Positions 10,848 through 21,645 of a DNA stretch of 64,000 nt are shown here, piece by piece. The notes beneath the pieces are model-generated. The model searched no databases and was not told the DNA's origin. It worked only from the letters and a program-made list of their open reading frames with translations. The stretch covers positions 11,590,520 through 11,654,519 of the forward strand of contig NC_054389.1 of assembly GCF_001625195.1 (NCBI RefSeq), read 5' to 3'. How positions within the stretch are numbered: the first letter of the stretch is position 1; every line of letters starts with the position of its first letter. A program made the translations under genes and the position numbers. Origin of the DNA: Drechmeria coniospora. Its lineage: Eukaryota > Ascomycota > Sordariomycetes > Hypocreales > Ophiocordycipitaceae.

Positions 10848-12389
10848 CTACGATGCTTCGCTTTCATACCCCGACTCCTCCGAGTCCTCTTCCGAATCCG
10901 AGTCCGACGTGGAGTCCTGGTGCGAACCCGAGTCCAGCTGCGATGAAACACCCGGCCTCGTTCTCCATTCGGGCGGCGTAAATCTCTGCCGCCGGAAAGT
11001 CTGCACCACCCGGTTCAAATCTCGACGATTCCACACCGAAACGCGAGACTCGGCCGCCTCTTCCGCATCCCGGTCCACCAGCACCACCAAACCGCTGTCT
11101 TGCTGTCCCCATGGAACGATGGCATTGGCATCGGATAGAATCCAACCGGCCTGCAGATGTCTCCATCGGCCCAGCTGCACCATGGCCTCGACCCGGCTTC
11201 GATCCCACAGCGCAAAGCCAGACTCCCTCCACAGGACCAAATTCGACTTCACCTCCTCCAGCCCGTTGCCCTCCGTCACGCCGGCACCGGCTACGCACTG
11301 AAGCCCTTCACCAAACCAGCTCACGTACCGGCCATTGAGCAAGTGCACCCAGCCAAACGGGGGCAAGTCGACGTCGTCGCCGGTAAACTCAATCCTCTCT
11401 TCCGCCTCGCGCCAATCTCTTACCGGGTCTGGTAATCTCTCTCGCAAGTAGAACTGCCACCCGAGTCCGAGGCAACATAGGCCATCTCGATACTGCATGG
11501 CCACACTCTCGACATCTCCACCTCCTCCTCGACCCGGAGGTTGCCAAGACCAAGGCAGGTCGGCCATCGCCGCCTCCTGCACGGTCGGATGCGTCCACAT
11601 GTAGAGTGCCAGCTGCATCGGACACACGAACAAGGCCCCAAACACTTCCCCGTCATGCCGCTCGCTGGCGAGCACGAGGGCGGTGCACAGATGGATGACG
11701 AATACGTGGACGTGCTCGATCTGCTGCAGCTCCCATGGTTCAAAGGCGGCGAAGAGGCCTAGCCGAACCCCATTGTCACCATTCGTGTTGCTGATGGCAA
11801 CCGAGTCCTGGTGGGTCCAGATGCTGTCGCCCATCTTTGGCGCCCATGCATTGCAAACGATCTGACGCCGGTAGAATGCCCGAAGCACTCGCAAGCGTTC
11901 CGTACGAGAAGGAGGTGCAGCAGCAGCCACGGCCCCTCCAAAACAACGTCGCTGCGCCGCAAAGTATACGTCGGAGAGAAAGTTCATGGCGGACAGCGTG
12001 AAGCAGAGGGCATCCAACTCATCCGCCGTCGGCAACGTGTGAGCATCCTCTCTCCTCGGGTCGTCGGCCCCTCGTGACAGCATGCCCATATATCGAGCGG
12101 TCATATCGTGGATCCAGTCACGATGCTCCGACGGTTGATATGCCTGCTCGGGGCCCTTGTAAGGAAAACGCTCGAGAAAGCGGGCATCGGTCAGGACAGG
12201 TCCGAGTTCGTTCTGCAAGACGGCGAAGATGATTTGTCTTTTTCGACTAAGAAAGCATCGATAAAGGAAGCGAGATGCCGTGAATAGATGTCCGAGATCG
12301 CGTATCGATGTGATGTTGAGGAAAATTTCAATAACGAGCTCAACCGAAAGGGTGCCTCCCAGCACGTTGGAAGCCGTCTGGATATTCAT
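10848..12389 (-). CDS. F-box-like protein, intronless, 513 aa
   Basis: One uninterrupted frame from an ATG in good context (GCCATGA) to the stop at 10848. The N-terminus (about residues 12-45: LSVELVIEIFLNITSIRDLG then LFTASRFLYRCF) has the pattern of fungal F-box domains, which bind Skp1 in SCF ubiquitin ligases. The rest is an alpha-helical region without recognisable substrate-binding repeats, and the last about 40 residues are an acidic Ser/Asp/Glu tail (DSTSDSDSEEDSEESG). In filamentous ascomycetes many such proteins have unknown substrates. It stands alone between decayed repeats (right of it in map order is the P-loop ATPase gene, same strand). The call is from the N-terminal pattern only. 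Confidence 0.72.
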   Translation of the reverse strand: MNIQTASNVLGGTLSVELVIEIFLNITSIRDLGHLFTASRFLYRCFLSRKRQIIFAVLQNELGPVLTDARFLERFPYKGPEQAYQPSEHRDWIHDMTARYMGMLSRGADDPRREDAHTLPTADELDALCFTLSAMNFLSDVYFAAQRRCFGGAVAAAAPPSRTERLRVLRAFYRRQIVCNAWAPKMGDSIWTHQDSVAISNTNGDNGVRLGLFAAFEPWELQQIEHVHVFVIHLCTALVLASERHDGEVFGALFVCPMQLALYMWTHPTVQEAAMADLPWSWQPPGRGGGGDVESVAMQYRDGLCCLGLGWQFYLRERLPDPVRDWREAEERIEFTGDDVDLPPFGWVHLLNGRYVSWFGEGLQCVAGAGVTEGNGLEEVKSNLVLWRESGFALWDRSRVEAMVQLGRWRHLQAGWILSDANAIVPWGQQDSGLVVLVDRDAEEAAESRVSVWNRRDLNRVVQTFRRQRFTPPEWRTRPGVSSQLDSGSHQDSTSDSDSEEDSEESGYESEAS

Positions 12390-13593
12390 GGCTAGCTCTA
12401 TGCTGCGGGCTGGTGTGCGCGTGCACGAGAGAAATTTGTCTGGTGAGTAAAGGTACGTTGAATAGGAGAGCCTGTCTTGTCCGAGTCAACAAGCTCAGAT
12501 GGTCGTGAAGACGAAGTCTACGACAAGCCAGCCATTTCACCTACGACAAACATACCCATATATATATACATGTATGTATGTATGTGAATATGTGTATGTG
12601 TTTCTGAGTACTTTGGGAACAAACCAACTCTGGACTTGTTCGTCATCAGCAGCCTTCGAACACAGCAATGATAAGGAAACTTTCACACTTGTTCTCAAAC
12701 CGAGTAGCCTTTTCAGGCGCACATTTGGAAATCAAGGCTTCTTTCACTGCATCTGATCCTGCGTTTCACGAGCTGTTCGGCACAAGCCATGTTCGTGAAT
12801 CGGGTTTTACATTGCTGTCAGTTGTCATCGGCCGCTTGAATTATCGACCATGTTCGCTCCTGTCTGGTCTTGTGCAGTCTCTTTTCTCAAACTTTGAGCC
12901 TCCGGTTGAAGCTACTTCCGCTCATCGCCGCACACAAATCAGCTCAAAGCTCGATTGAGACTTTCCCTAGTCGTCGTGATGCCACCTTCGTTGTCGACAG
13001 GGCAATCAACCGCTGTTTTTGCGCCTATGCATGCTCGAAGCACGTGCGGATTTAATGTACATCATCAAATCCCTGCTTGAAGGACCGCGCTGTTGGAATT
13101 GATCCAGGAATGTCATGACAATCTGCCGAGAGAAGAGTATCATACGGATGTTTCATTGTCGAGATACCATGCCCCCGCCCCAGATGTCCATACAGCAAGT
13201 TTCTATTCTATGGACAGTAGCAAATGTGACAAAATAAGCCCACTGTCTTGAAGAATTGTGCCAGAGAGAATGTGGCATGTCTATTTTGCCATTCTAATTC
13301 TTCAAGAGTATCAAGTGCCAGGCCATACAGTGAAACCCAGGGGCTATGTATGGAGAGCGTCATGCATGGCTACGACATGAAGCATTGTTCAGACTAAGAC
13401 TACATACAGTCCAAACCCCCAGATCCAGGTCTAGTCATGATTAGCCCATCCCAATCATGTCCCTGTGCCATTATTCCACAGCATATGCAGCCTGGGCCGT
13501 GAGCCTCCGTCCATTGCTACCTTGTCCGTCCAATATCCATCGTGCAGGCGTGAATGCCATCACCATTCACTCACCCTAGTTTCGCAGCACGAT
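12390..13593. other. intergenic, no gene recognised
   Basis: Holds the F-box gene's upstream region with a short TATATATACATGTATGTATG microsatellite at about 12560-12590. No convincing ORF or RNA gene seen. Confidence 0.5.
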
Positions 13594-13685
13594 CTTCATC
13601 CATGCGGAGGTTTCCAAGCAAACTATCAAGATCTTGGAAATGGACGTGCAATCAACCTGCCATGATGCTTTGGCCGCCATCCTCG
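13594..13685. repeat. copy A of a 92-bp duplicated gene 3' end
   Basis: This segment covers the last 11 codons of the P-loop ATPase gene plus 58 bp past its stop. It recurs at 36123-36214 in the same orientation with about five differences, all transitions. Because it is in place in an intact gene here, this copy is probably the source. Confidence 0.9.
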
Positions 13686-15465
13686 GTGATTCGCTGCCTC
13701 ACGCGAAGCCTCAACACGCCCTGCTCGAGCCGGACAATGCGAGGCCGTTGAGACGGCTTGGGGGTGTCTGAAGCAATAGTATCAAACTCATGGTCGATAT
13801 TCTTCTTGACATCAGCAACCCCAGAGTTTCGTAGACTTGGGTCGGAATCACACGGCTTCAGTTCGTTGGCGCCACCATTGACGGGTTCCGAGACGGCAAG
13901 AATGGCGCTCGAGGCAAACAGCAGCGCCTCGCCAGTCCGCAGTGCCACAATCTGTGAGAATAACTCGGAAGTTGCGTCGTGGTAGATGGTGCGAGTTTGT
14001 TCGCCATCACCAGTCGAGCCAGGGCCGATGGCCGAGGCGCCGGCCAGATGGCCTTTGAGGCTACGCAGCCAATCCGGAGAGGAAAACCTGTGAACGATGG
14101 TGATGGAGCACAGGTCTAGAAGCTTCGGGGAAATGGTAGGTTCCTGTGTCGAGATGATGACTCGAGCGGCCAAGTGTCTTTGAAGCCGGATTGTTGCCAG
14201 GAGCGTCTCCGTCAAGGTCGCACACTCGGCAGAGTCGGTCATGTACTTGTGGGCTTCATCAAGGGCCACGACGCGGCCAATATCCGCTTTCTGCTCCAGA
14301 AACAAGGAAAGGCAGATGTTGAAGAGTGCGCATGCTGTCTCTGCCGTGACGCAGGGGCATGAAAGGTCGATGATTGTCAACTGCCCGGCCTATGACGAAC
14401 GTTACTAATCAGAAGGGTACATGCTGTAGCCGATTTTACCAGACACGGCGAACAAAAGACAGCATACCATGGGCGTCCAGTCATTGCCTCTGCTCGCAAA
14501 GAGAGATGCGTGATTCTTTTTCTTGGTGGCGAAGAATGACCTAGACACTTGCTCCTCCACCATAAAACTCTCAAGAGTCTCAAGCCGCTGTTGGAGAGGG
14601 CCCTTTTGGCCGGGCGTCAGTTCCTCCCCGTCAATGGCTCTCTTGAAAGCCGCATACTCGAAGGCTCCTCTTTTTTTCTGCTGGATGATCCGCAGCTCGC
14701 GGAGGATTCTGGTGATGACATGGAGGTACAAGGGCATCCCTCCCTGGACGGAGCTGACGGCCATGAGATCGAGCATCCGCTTCGTGTTCAGGTCGGCCTG
14801 GTCAAATCGGAGTTCTTCCACCTTGACGTTGGGCAGTCGGCTGTATACTCTCTGCTTACAACTCTTCAGTTAGGCTCGCGGACCTGGCATGGCGTGGACG
14901 GGCAGTGGGGAGAGGGTGAGAGGGCAATCCTTTGGCTGACCTTGATTTGGTCGATGTTCGTTGGAGGGCAGAGAACTTTGACGTTGATGTCAGGGTTGGA
15001 AGACAAGTACGCCGCCTCGCTGGGGGATCCGCCATTGTCGGAGCAGAAGGTGTCGTAATGAAATACGATGCCGGTCAGCGGTCGCGGCAGCTGGTTCGCC
15101 TTTGTCGGAATGAGACAGTTCTCCAGCAAGCAGCTGAGAGTATGGCTCTTCCCAGAGCCCTGGCTGCCGCAGATGAAAACGCTCGACGGCGCGGTGACGT
15201 TGTAGTACAGGCGGGGATCATTATCAGTCGACACCATGCTAGCCGTATACACGTTTGACATCATTCTGTTGGTATCGCCACCGAGGAGACCGTACTGCAC
15301 AAACGGGTTTTTGGCCAAGGACAGGCCAAACTTTCGGACCGACTCTGTGAAAATCGGCGTGCTCTGGATCTCGCTTGGGCCTGTCATCTGGTCATTTTCC
15401 TCGAGCAATTCCAGATGAGACATCAGTTGGGGCAGGTTGGCGTCAGGTTCAACAGTGAAGGCCAT
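13652..15465 (-). CDS. P-loop ATPase, HerA/FtsK-like, about 548 aa
   Basis: Three exons fit in phase: 15465-14941, 14851-14468 and 14389-13652, with introns of 89 bp (GTCAGC...CAG) and 78 bp (GTATGC...TAG). The start is an ATG at 15465. Residues 100-108 form a Walker A motif (GSQGSGKSH); exon 3 carries a Walker B-like strand VVALDEAHKYM followed by a sensor-like ISTQEPT, the arrangement of HerA/FtsK-type helicase-ATPases and related fungal P-loop proteins with a DUF87-like fold. Such proteins are common in filamentous fungi with no known role. The C-terminus is variable and basic-acidic. Walker motifs and splice sites are seen; the ATPase activity is family inference. Its final codons are part of a 92-bp sequence duplicated elsewhere in the window. 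Confidence 0.8.
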
Positions 15466-16937
15466 TGTTTCGGCGGAACGATGTCAACTTTCCTTCTGGG
15501 ATCGATTCAACGCTGGCAACGGACGTAGCGTGGGACGTGAGTGTAAGGTCGTAATCGATTGTCATGGAAACTGTTTGGCTCTTCCACAAGCGTCTGGGAG
15601 TGGTTGTATATATAGAGCTCGCTTGGATAAATGAATCGACACGAGAGAGGCGCGGATGCCTACCGCAGAGGCTGTCGAGTGACTTGGCAATGCAGTGAAT
15701 TTGACGGGAGGGATTCGCGAGATAATTTACCGATCGGCTGGAAACCGCGCCGGACAATTCACTGCCGAAATTTGAAGCACCGCAAGTTGAGGCTCCATTG
15801 TCGATGCATGCCTGACCTATAAGGCGTTTGACACCAATACTGCGAGGAAGTCAACAGCACGGATCAGCTCATATATTGGCGGAGAATGTTTAGCCCGTTT
15901 GCCAGCAACAGCCTGCCCTGCAAGGCTGTTCCGAAGGGGAGAAGAGAAGCTCGCCATTGAATAGAGCGCAATGTCTTTTCCCCATATCCTTGTTAGGCTG
16001 TGAAACCGCATAAAATTATATTCCACGTTGCCGCACGATAGTGTTCTTGGCCTCGACTGATCGTGGTAGAATAACATCTACATGAAGCCGGACCGCTGAC
16101 TTATACTAGCACCATTGTCAAGGCCGACCGTTTCTGGTACTCATTTACTGTGGTCGTGGCAGTGGGGCAACTTTATTCCGTGCATCTTTCACATTTTGTA
16201 TGTAACAAGTTGACATACTCGCCGGAAGCGAGCGTAATCGGGGCTGTCGAAAGAAAGGAAGCATGGCATGGTATGTGAGAATTGGCCGTCAGTGCCGTCA
16301 TGGCCAGCGGGCCTGACGTGGCGTCCATTGTGCACCAAGTGTCGAGCAGCCTAGCAGGATTCATACGTTTAGTATAGGTATCAAGGCACCGACCGACAAC
16401 CGATCAGCTGGAATGCTGCAAGGAGCGTGGTGCGGAACTTCCCAGCACAGACGTTTGAGCCCAACCTGTCGGCCCAGGTGACGGGCGGGCTAGTTTCAAT
16501 TGTGGGCTTGGGTAAGACAGGCGGCTTGCGCCAGGCCACGAAGAGCTGAAGCCATTGGGAGGAAGCATTTACCGGCCAGCAATACTCGGTGGCCAGAGGG
16601 CGGTAGGCTGCAGGTCCAGACGAATCGATTTCCGGTGGCTCACACCCCGCAAGCCATTCTGTCATTGCTTTTCGGTCGTTGCCTCGGAGGGTGTCTCAAC
16701 TGCGTCGACGAACGATGGAGGGGAATTGGTCGTCGGCACCCGTCGAATCCAATGTATATAATTCGATGGTTGGCCTCGGTCGCGGGCTGTTGAGGGAGAG
16801 ATTAGCTTGCCTATTCCCGCTCACGCCGACTCGAACAGATACCGATACCGATACAGATACACACACGGGCCTACTTTCCGTTTTGGTCGAGGAATCATCT
16901 CCATTGCCAGCATCGTGTCGGCAACATCGCGTTCGAG
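15466..16937. other. intergenic, no gene recognised
   Basis: Shared upstream region of the divergent P-loop ATPase and membrane-protein genes. Only short frames without motifs are present. Confidence 0.5.
16837..16866. repeat. GATACC/GATACA microsatellite
   Basis: Short hexanucleotide run (GATACC GATACC GATACA GATACA) about 75-100 bp upstream of the start of the small membrane protein gene. Confidence 0.8.
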
Positions 16938-17381
16938 ATGCCGGGCCTCTTCGATTCGCGGCCTCGCGGCCTCATGGCGGGCAACAACATCTTCTTCGCC
17001 ACCTTTGTCGTGCTGGCGTCGTGGAACGACACGCACACCTTCAACCCACACTGGACTCGCCACGCCAAGTTCCACAGCGGACAAACCTTGTCGTTTGGAG
17101 TCCTGTCGGCGCTGACGTCGACGTATCTGCTGCACCGACGCAACCCAACCGCCGCGGCGGGCAAGGACTCGCTCTTCATGGCCGCCGTCGTCGGCTCTCT
17201 GACGGCCGTCTCGGGCCTCTCGGCCATCTTCTACCCCGACAGCGCGTGGATGGATCCCGAATGGGACAACGGCTGGCCGATTGGGCCGAACGGCGTCCTG
17301 TTCCTCGCCAACCTGGTCGCCACCTGGATGGGATACTCGTATGAGAAGGCGAGGCTCGACAAGCTCGACAAGAAGGATTAA
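16938..17381 (+). CDS. small multi-pass membrane protein, 147 aa (DUF6640-like)
   Basis: Single-exon frame with ATG at 16938. It contains about four hydrophobic segments (near residues 14-30, 47-64, 78-97 and 118-135) with polar loops such as NDTHTFNPHWTRHAKFH and WMDPEWDNGWPIGPNG, and ends in a Lys/Asp-rich tail. This His/Trp-rich loop pattern is what I remember of a widespread uncharacterised family of small fungal and bacterial membrane proteins (DUF6640), but I cannot verify that label here. An alternative start at residue 13 (Met in GLMAGNN) would place the first membrane segment closer to the N-terminus. No function is assigned. Confidence 0.65.
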   Translation: MPGLFDSRPRGLMAGNNIFFATFVVLASWNDTHTFNPHWTRHAKFHSGQTLSFGVLSALTSTYLLHRRNPTAAAGKDSLFMAAVVGSLTAVSGLSAIFYPDSAWMDPEWDNGWPIGPNGVLFLANLVATWMGYSYEKARLDKLDKKD

Positions 17382-17873
17382 GCCTCGGTAACGAAGCATG
17401 AAAGGGACGAAGCCGTGAAGGGTTGATGGATGAGGAACAAAGTGAAAGCTTCGTCGATGGACGCTGCGTGGACGGGAGCTCTATGGGTGGAAGCTCTGCG
17501 TGTGGAAGCTGTTGCAGCCATTCCAGCTGTTGCCGGATCGAGACGAGGTGAATGAGATGAGGGGTGCTCTTTCCCTATCGCGAGACCTGGATTGGGACGA
17601 GGGAAGGAACGAACGAGATGTTGTTGCTCCTTCTGTTTCCATCCCTCGTCACGCTGCGTCTGCGGGGTAGTTGCCATTCGGGACACTCGGTCGCACCTGC
17701 TGTTTTCCTCTGTTACTGGTTGGTACTTGTACAGTATTGTAGTTGTACTAGTAATACGGAGTAGTAATCGATATCATTCCCGCAGCCTTAGGCATTCACC
17801 TCCAGCCAACATCCGCCGCCTTGAGGAAGACGCAATCGCACGCGGATCGATCCATTTCATCACCGCACATTTT

Positions 17874-17907
17874 GCATCTTGCATCTTGCATCTTGCATCT
17901 TGCTTTC
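17874..17907. repeat. TTGCATC heptamer repeats in 5' leader
   Basis: Four to five TTGCATC units end 5 bp before the GST start codon, presumably in its 5' untranslated leader. Confidence 0.8.
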
Positions 17908-17911
17908 AACC

Positions 17912-18751
17912 ATGGTCATTGGCAACGTCGACACCTCGCTCCCCTCCGAGGCGACGGGGCCGGCCGCCCAGCTCGCGAGGCGCCACGATGACGAGCATGC
18001 TCTGAAGCTTTACGGCGCATGGTTCTGTCCCTTTGTCCAGCGAGTCTGGATCACGCTTTGCGAAAAGAAGATTGGCCATCAATACGTCGAGATTAACCCG
18101 TACCGCAAGGAGCCCGCCTTTCTTGCCTTGAACCCCCGCGGGCTCGTGCCAACCCTCGCCCTGCCCAGCGGCGGCGCAGGCAACGAGCAGCGGAAGCCGC
18201 TTGCAGAGAGCGCCATCATCTGCGAGTATCTGGAAGAGGCCTATTCGGACGAGTCCAAGCATGGGCCTGCTCTTCTGCCGGCCGATGCTTATGAGCGAGC
18301 AAGGGCCCGCTTCTGGATGCATCATATCAATACGAGGATAATCCCGAGCTTCTACAGGGTCCTGCAGCACACGCCGGAAAAGCCGTACACCATGGACGAA
18401 GCCCGGACCGAGCTCTTGGGCCATATACAGCTCCTCACTGAGGAGATGGACCCAGCTGGACCCTGGTTCCTTGGTGACGGCATCAGTCTCGTCGACGTCA
18501 GTCTCGCCCCATGGGCAAAGCGACTGTGGCTGATTGATCACTACAAGCCCGGAGGACTTGGCATGCCAAAAGAGAAGGGGGGGCTCTGGGAAAGATGGGC
18601 CACCTGGATGGAGGCATTGGACGAGCGACGGAGCGTGTCGGAAACCTGTAGCGACGACGAGAGCTACAAACTGGCGTACAAGCGGTATGCCGACGACACG
18701 ACCAACTCGCTTGTCGGGCAGGCCACGAGGCAAGAAAAACGGCTCCCATAA
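17912..18751 (+). CDS. glutathione S-transferase, omega-like, 279 aa
   Basis: One exon. I place the start at the ATG in CAACCATGG (17912) rather than upstream. Residues about 31-115 form a thioredoxin-like domain with the omega-class signature WFCPFVQRV (Cys39 as likely nucleophile), a cis-Pro segment LVPTLAL, and the glutathione-binding ES motif (LAESAIICEYLEEAY). Residues about 130-260 form the helical C-terminal domain (WFLGDGISLVDVSLAPW). Omega GSTs catalyse glutathione-dependent thiol transfer and dehalogenation or dehydroascorbate-type reductions in the cytosol. Length fits fungal members. The C-terminal about 25 residues are low in similarity to anything I know. Neighbours give no pathway. 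Confidence 0.9.
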   Translation: MVIGNVDTSLPSEATGPAAQLARRHDDEHALKLYGAWFCPFVQRVWITLCEKKIGHQYVEINPYRKEPAFLALNPRGLVPTLALPSGGAGNEQRKPLAESAIICEYLEEAYSDESKHGPALLPADAYERARARFWMHHINTRIIPSFYRVLQHTPEKPYTMDEARTELLGHIQLLTEEMDPAGPWFLGDGISLVDVSLAPWAKRLWLIDHYKPGGLGMPKEKGGLWERWATWMEALDERRSVSETCSDDESYKLAYKRYADDTTNSLVGQATRQEKRLP

Positions 18752-19034
18752 AGGCGCAAGGTGGATAGAGATTGATCATGTTGCCCGAAAACGAGTCTGT
18801 TCTTGATTTTCACTCTTTGTACGGGGACTAGACGGAGGCTGGTTCAGTTTGGGTTGGGGATAATTCGTCACACTGTGCGTCCTGTGCGCTATTTACCGAA
18901 GAGCACAGTGCATTAGAGGCGGCTCGTTACTGTACACGCCAAGCTCTCGACGGCGCATCGAACTCGGAACAAACGCAAGCTCACTCTGCCATTCCACCAC
19001 CACCGCGACAAAGACTGCCGGTAATCAGCACGAC
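18752..19034. other. short intergenic region
   Basis: Separates the GST and FAM50 genes, which are on the same strand; nothing distinctive seen. Confidence 0.5.
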
Positions 19035-19336
19035 ATGTCCGACAAGGCGGCCTCGCGTTTCGCGCCGCAGAACAAGTCGACGCACGAGCGGCTGTCGACA
19101 AACACGGTCGGCCTTGTCGCCCTCTCCGATTTTCGCAAGCGGCGCGCCGAGGTTCTCGAGCAGCAGGAACGTGAGGCACACGAGGCAGCATTCTCCGGAA
19201 CGTCGACGCCGGATCGGTCCAACACGGCGACGCCCGACAACGGCAGCGACTCGCCCTTTGCCCTGCCACTCGGCGACAAGAAGAAGACGAAGAAGAAGCG
19301 GGCGAAGAAGCTGCTCTCGTTTGACGACGACGACGG

Positions 19337-19367
<31 letters not shown>

Positions 19368-20200
19368 AAAGCTGACGCGGGCACCATCTCAAGCCCGGCG
19401 GCAGCAAAGGAATCGGCAGCAGCCGATGGCGACGCGCCGAGGGCGAGAATCAGGCCCAACGCGGCCGCGGGCATGGTTCCCAAGGCAGTCATGAAGTCGG
19501 CCCTGCGCAGAGAGGCGGCCGAGCGGGAGGCCCTGCGACGCGAGTTTGCGCAGGTGCAAGAAACCGTCAAGGCGGCCGAGGTGGCGATTCCCTTTGTCTT
19601 TTACGACGGCGCCAACACGCCCGGAGGAGTGGTCCGGATGAAAAAGGGCGACTTTGTCTGGGTCTTCCTCGACAAGAGCCGCAAGGTCGGCGCCGAACTG
19701 GGCGTCGGGGACCAAGCCAACGCGAAGCGTTCCTGGGCGAGGGTCGGCGTCGACGACCTCATGCTCGTACGAGACACCGTCGTCATCCCTCATGTACGTT
19801 CAACCTTCTCCCGACATGAATGCGCGCCCGCTCACCTCGCCAGCACTATGACTTTTATTTCTTCATCATGAACAAGAGCGTCGGGCCTGGCGGTCGTCGC
19901 CTGTTCGACTACAGCGACGAGCCGCCGGCGAACGCCGCCCCATGCGCCACTGGTATGGAAACGGACCGGCTCATCACGCCTGCGTCGAAAGCAGCCGCAG
20001 CGGCGTTGCTTCCAGCCGTCAGCAGCCTCGAGGGTGCCGGCGACGACCCGTCGGTGACCAAGGTGGTCGACCGCAGGTGGTACGAGAGGAACAAGCACAT
20101 CTACCCGGCCAGCACGTGGCAAGAGTTTGATCCCGAGAAGGACTATTCCAGCGAGATTCGCAAGGACACTGGCGGCAACACGTTTTTCTTTTCGAAGTGA
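19035..20200 (+). CDS. FAM50/XAP5 family nuclear protein, 371 aa
   Basis: Exons 19035-19793 and 19844-20200 join in phase across a 50-bp intron (GTACGT...CAG). The N-terminal half has a coiled, charged region, a poly-Lys stretch (KKKTKKKRAKK) resembling a nuclear localisation signal, and a Gly-Asp repeat encoded by GGCGAC units. The C-terminal half is the conserved XAP5 domain: IPFVFYDGANTPGGVVRMKK, KGDFVWVFLDKSRK, DDLMLVRDTVVIPHHYDFYF, then WYERNKHIYPASTWQEFDP. Family members (human FAM50A, plant XCT) are nuclear and act with the spliceosome or in small-RNA and clock regulation; that role is inferred. Intron position is supported by the conserved PHHYDFY junction. Confidence 0.92.
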
Positions 20201-21645
20201 ATCAAGGCTGCCCATGGACGGAGTACGGTTGGTGCGAGGCCAAAGCAAGAGGCTCCTCCTGCTACCGCCTGCCGACTAGGCGACGCGTCCTCTACTCTCT
20301 CATGGCTGCCAAAGGCCCACGGAGCAGGGCCGATACGCAGGCGCCCAGGCCAGAAGAGCAGGAGGAGAATGGTGTCTCCGGAGCCGAGGAAGAAGGTTAC
20401 GACCTCATCCCGTAGCCCATTGCGAATGCGTCGGATGGTTTCGGGACACCTATACGTCGACAACGAGATTGCTGGGCAAGAGGAAAGCGAGCCCCCCAGG
20501 GCGCCGGAAGCCGGTCATCGGTAACAACAACGTCATGAGCGACGAGGAACTACGTAAGTTCAGCCAGTTGCTGAGGGCGCACGGCAAAGTGACGCACGAG
20601 AGGGCGATCTGCGGTGGCAATGAGAGACGAGCCAGCCCAAGTTACGCCCCAGACGGAGGACAATCAGCAGGCTCGGGCCTAACAGACGGGGGATGGAGGG
20701 TTGGCTGGGGATGACGGAGAGACTCCCGGCCCCGACTCGATGCTTGAAGCGGCGAGAAACGGCATTTTGTCCATGACAAGAGGGTGATGGTGAAAAGAAA
20801 CGAGGCCAGTGCTCGGGGGCATCATCCATGACTCCCTCCCTCCGGACGAGACATCCATCCGAGAAAGGGACAGTCCAATAGACCAACCAGTGTGCTGTGC
20901 GAATCGCTCATACCGCTGGCAGTGGTGATTTTACGGGAGTTTGTGCGGTAACGCGGTGGCGAAGACAATACTGTAAACGTTTTGTGTTGTGCTGGAACGC
21001 ATGATAATACCTGGGATGGGTCGGACCGGATCGGACCGGACCGGATCGGCCCGCTCTGCGGTGGACTTGGCGGAGGCGGATGAACCAGAGCGCTGCGGTT
21101 CCGGAGGGTGCAACAAGAGTCGAAATTGAGAAACAAATAAAATCATGGTCACCATAGCACACGAACATCAAGCACGTATATGCATGTCGACGGGATTGAC
21201 GGCCATCACTCACCAGTTCGGGCTGGGTCGCCGTTGGCGCCCGCGTTCTCGGTCTCGGCCACCCGTTTCAGCGCACGATGCAGGATGCATGCAGGCAGCA
21301 GGAGACATCTGCGAGGTTCCGTGGGGGTTTTATTCTTCTCTGAACCGTCTCTGCGCCATGGAGACGACACATGGACTATCGAAACATGAAGGATGCATGG
21401 CCGGCAGGAGAAGAGGCCAGACGCTTGACATGGCCATCGGCGCAGGACGACACGGGCGAGGAAGCCATCGGTGCCTTGCACGACGGTGACGGTGACATTG
21501 AAGCCGCCGGCGGGCTCGCGGTGACGCTCGGTTCAAACGCGGACGTTGCGTCCGCCCACGGGAGACTTGCCCTTGATCGATGATGGGCCGGCGGAGAGGA
21601 GACCCGACACTGGACCGCAGCGATCGACGAGGAGGGAGCGAGCAA
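20201..21645. other. intergenic, no gene recognised
   Basis: Convergent 3' regions of the FAM50 and P450 genes. A short run of GATCGGACCG-like repeats lies at 21020-21055. No convincing ORF. Confidence 0.5.

Noticed and set aside
11009..11030. tRNA T-loop-like GGTTCAAATC
   Set aside because: Lies inside the F-box coding sequence and no cloverleaf could be drawn around it.
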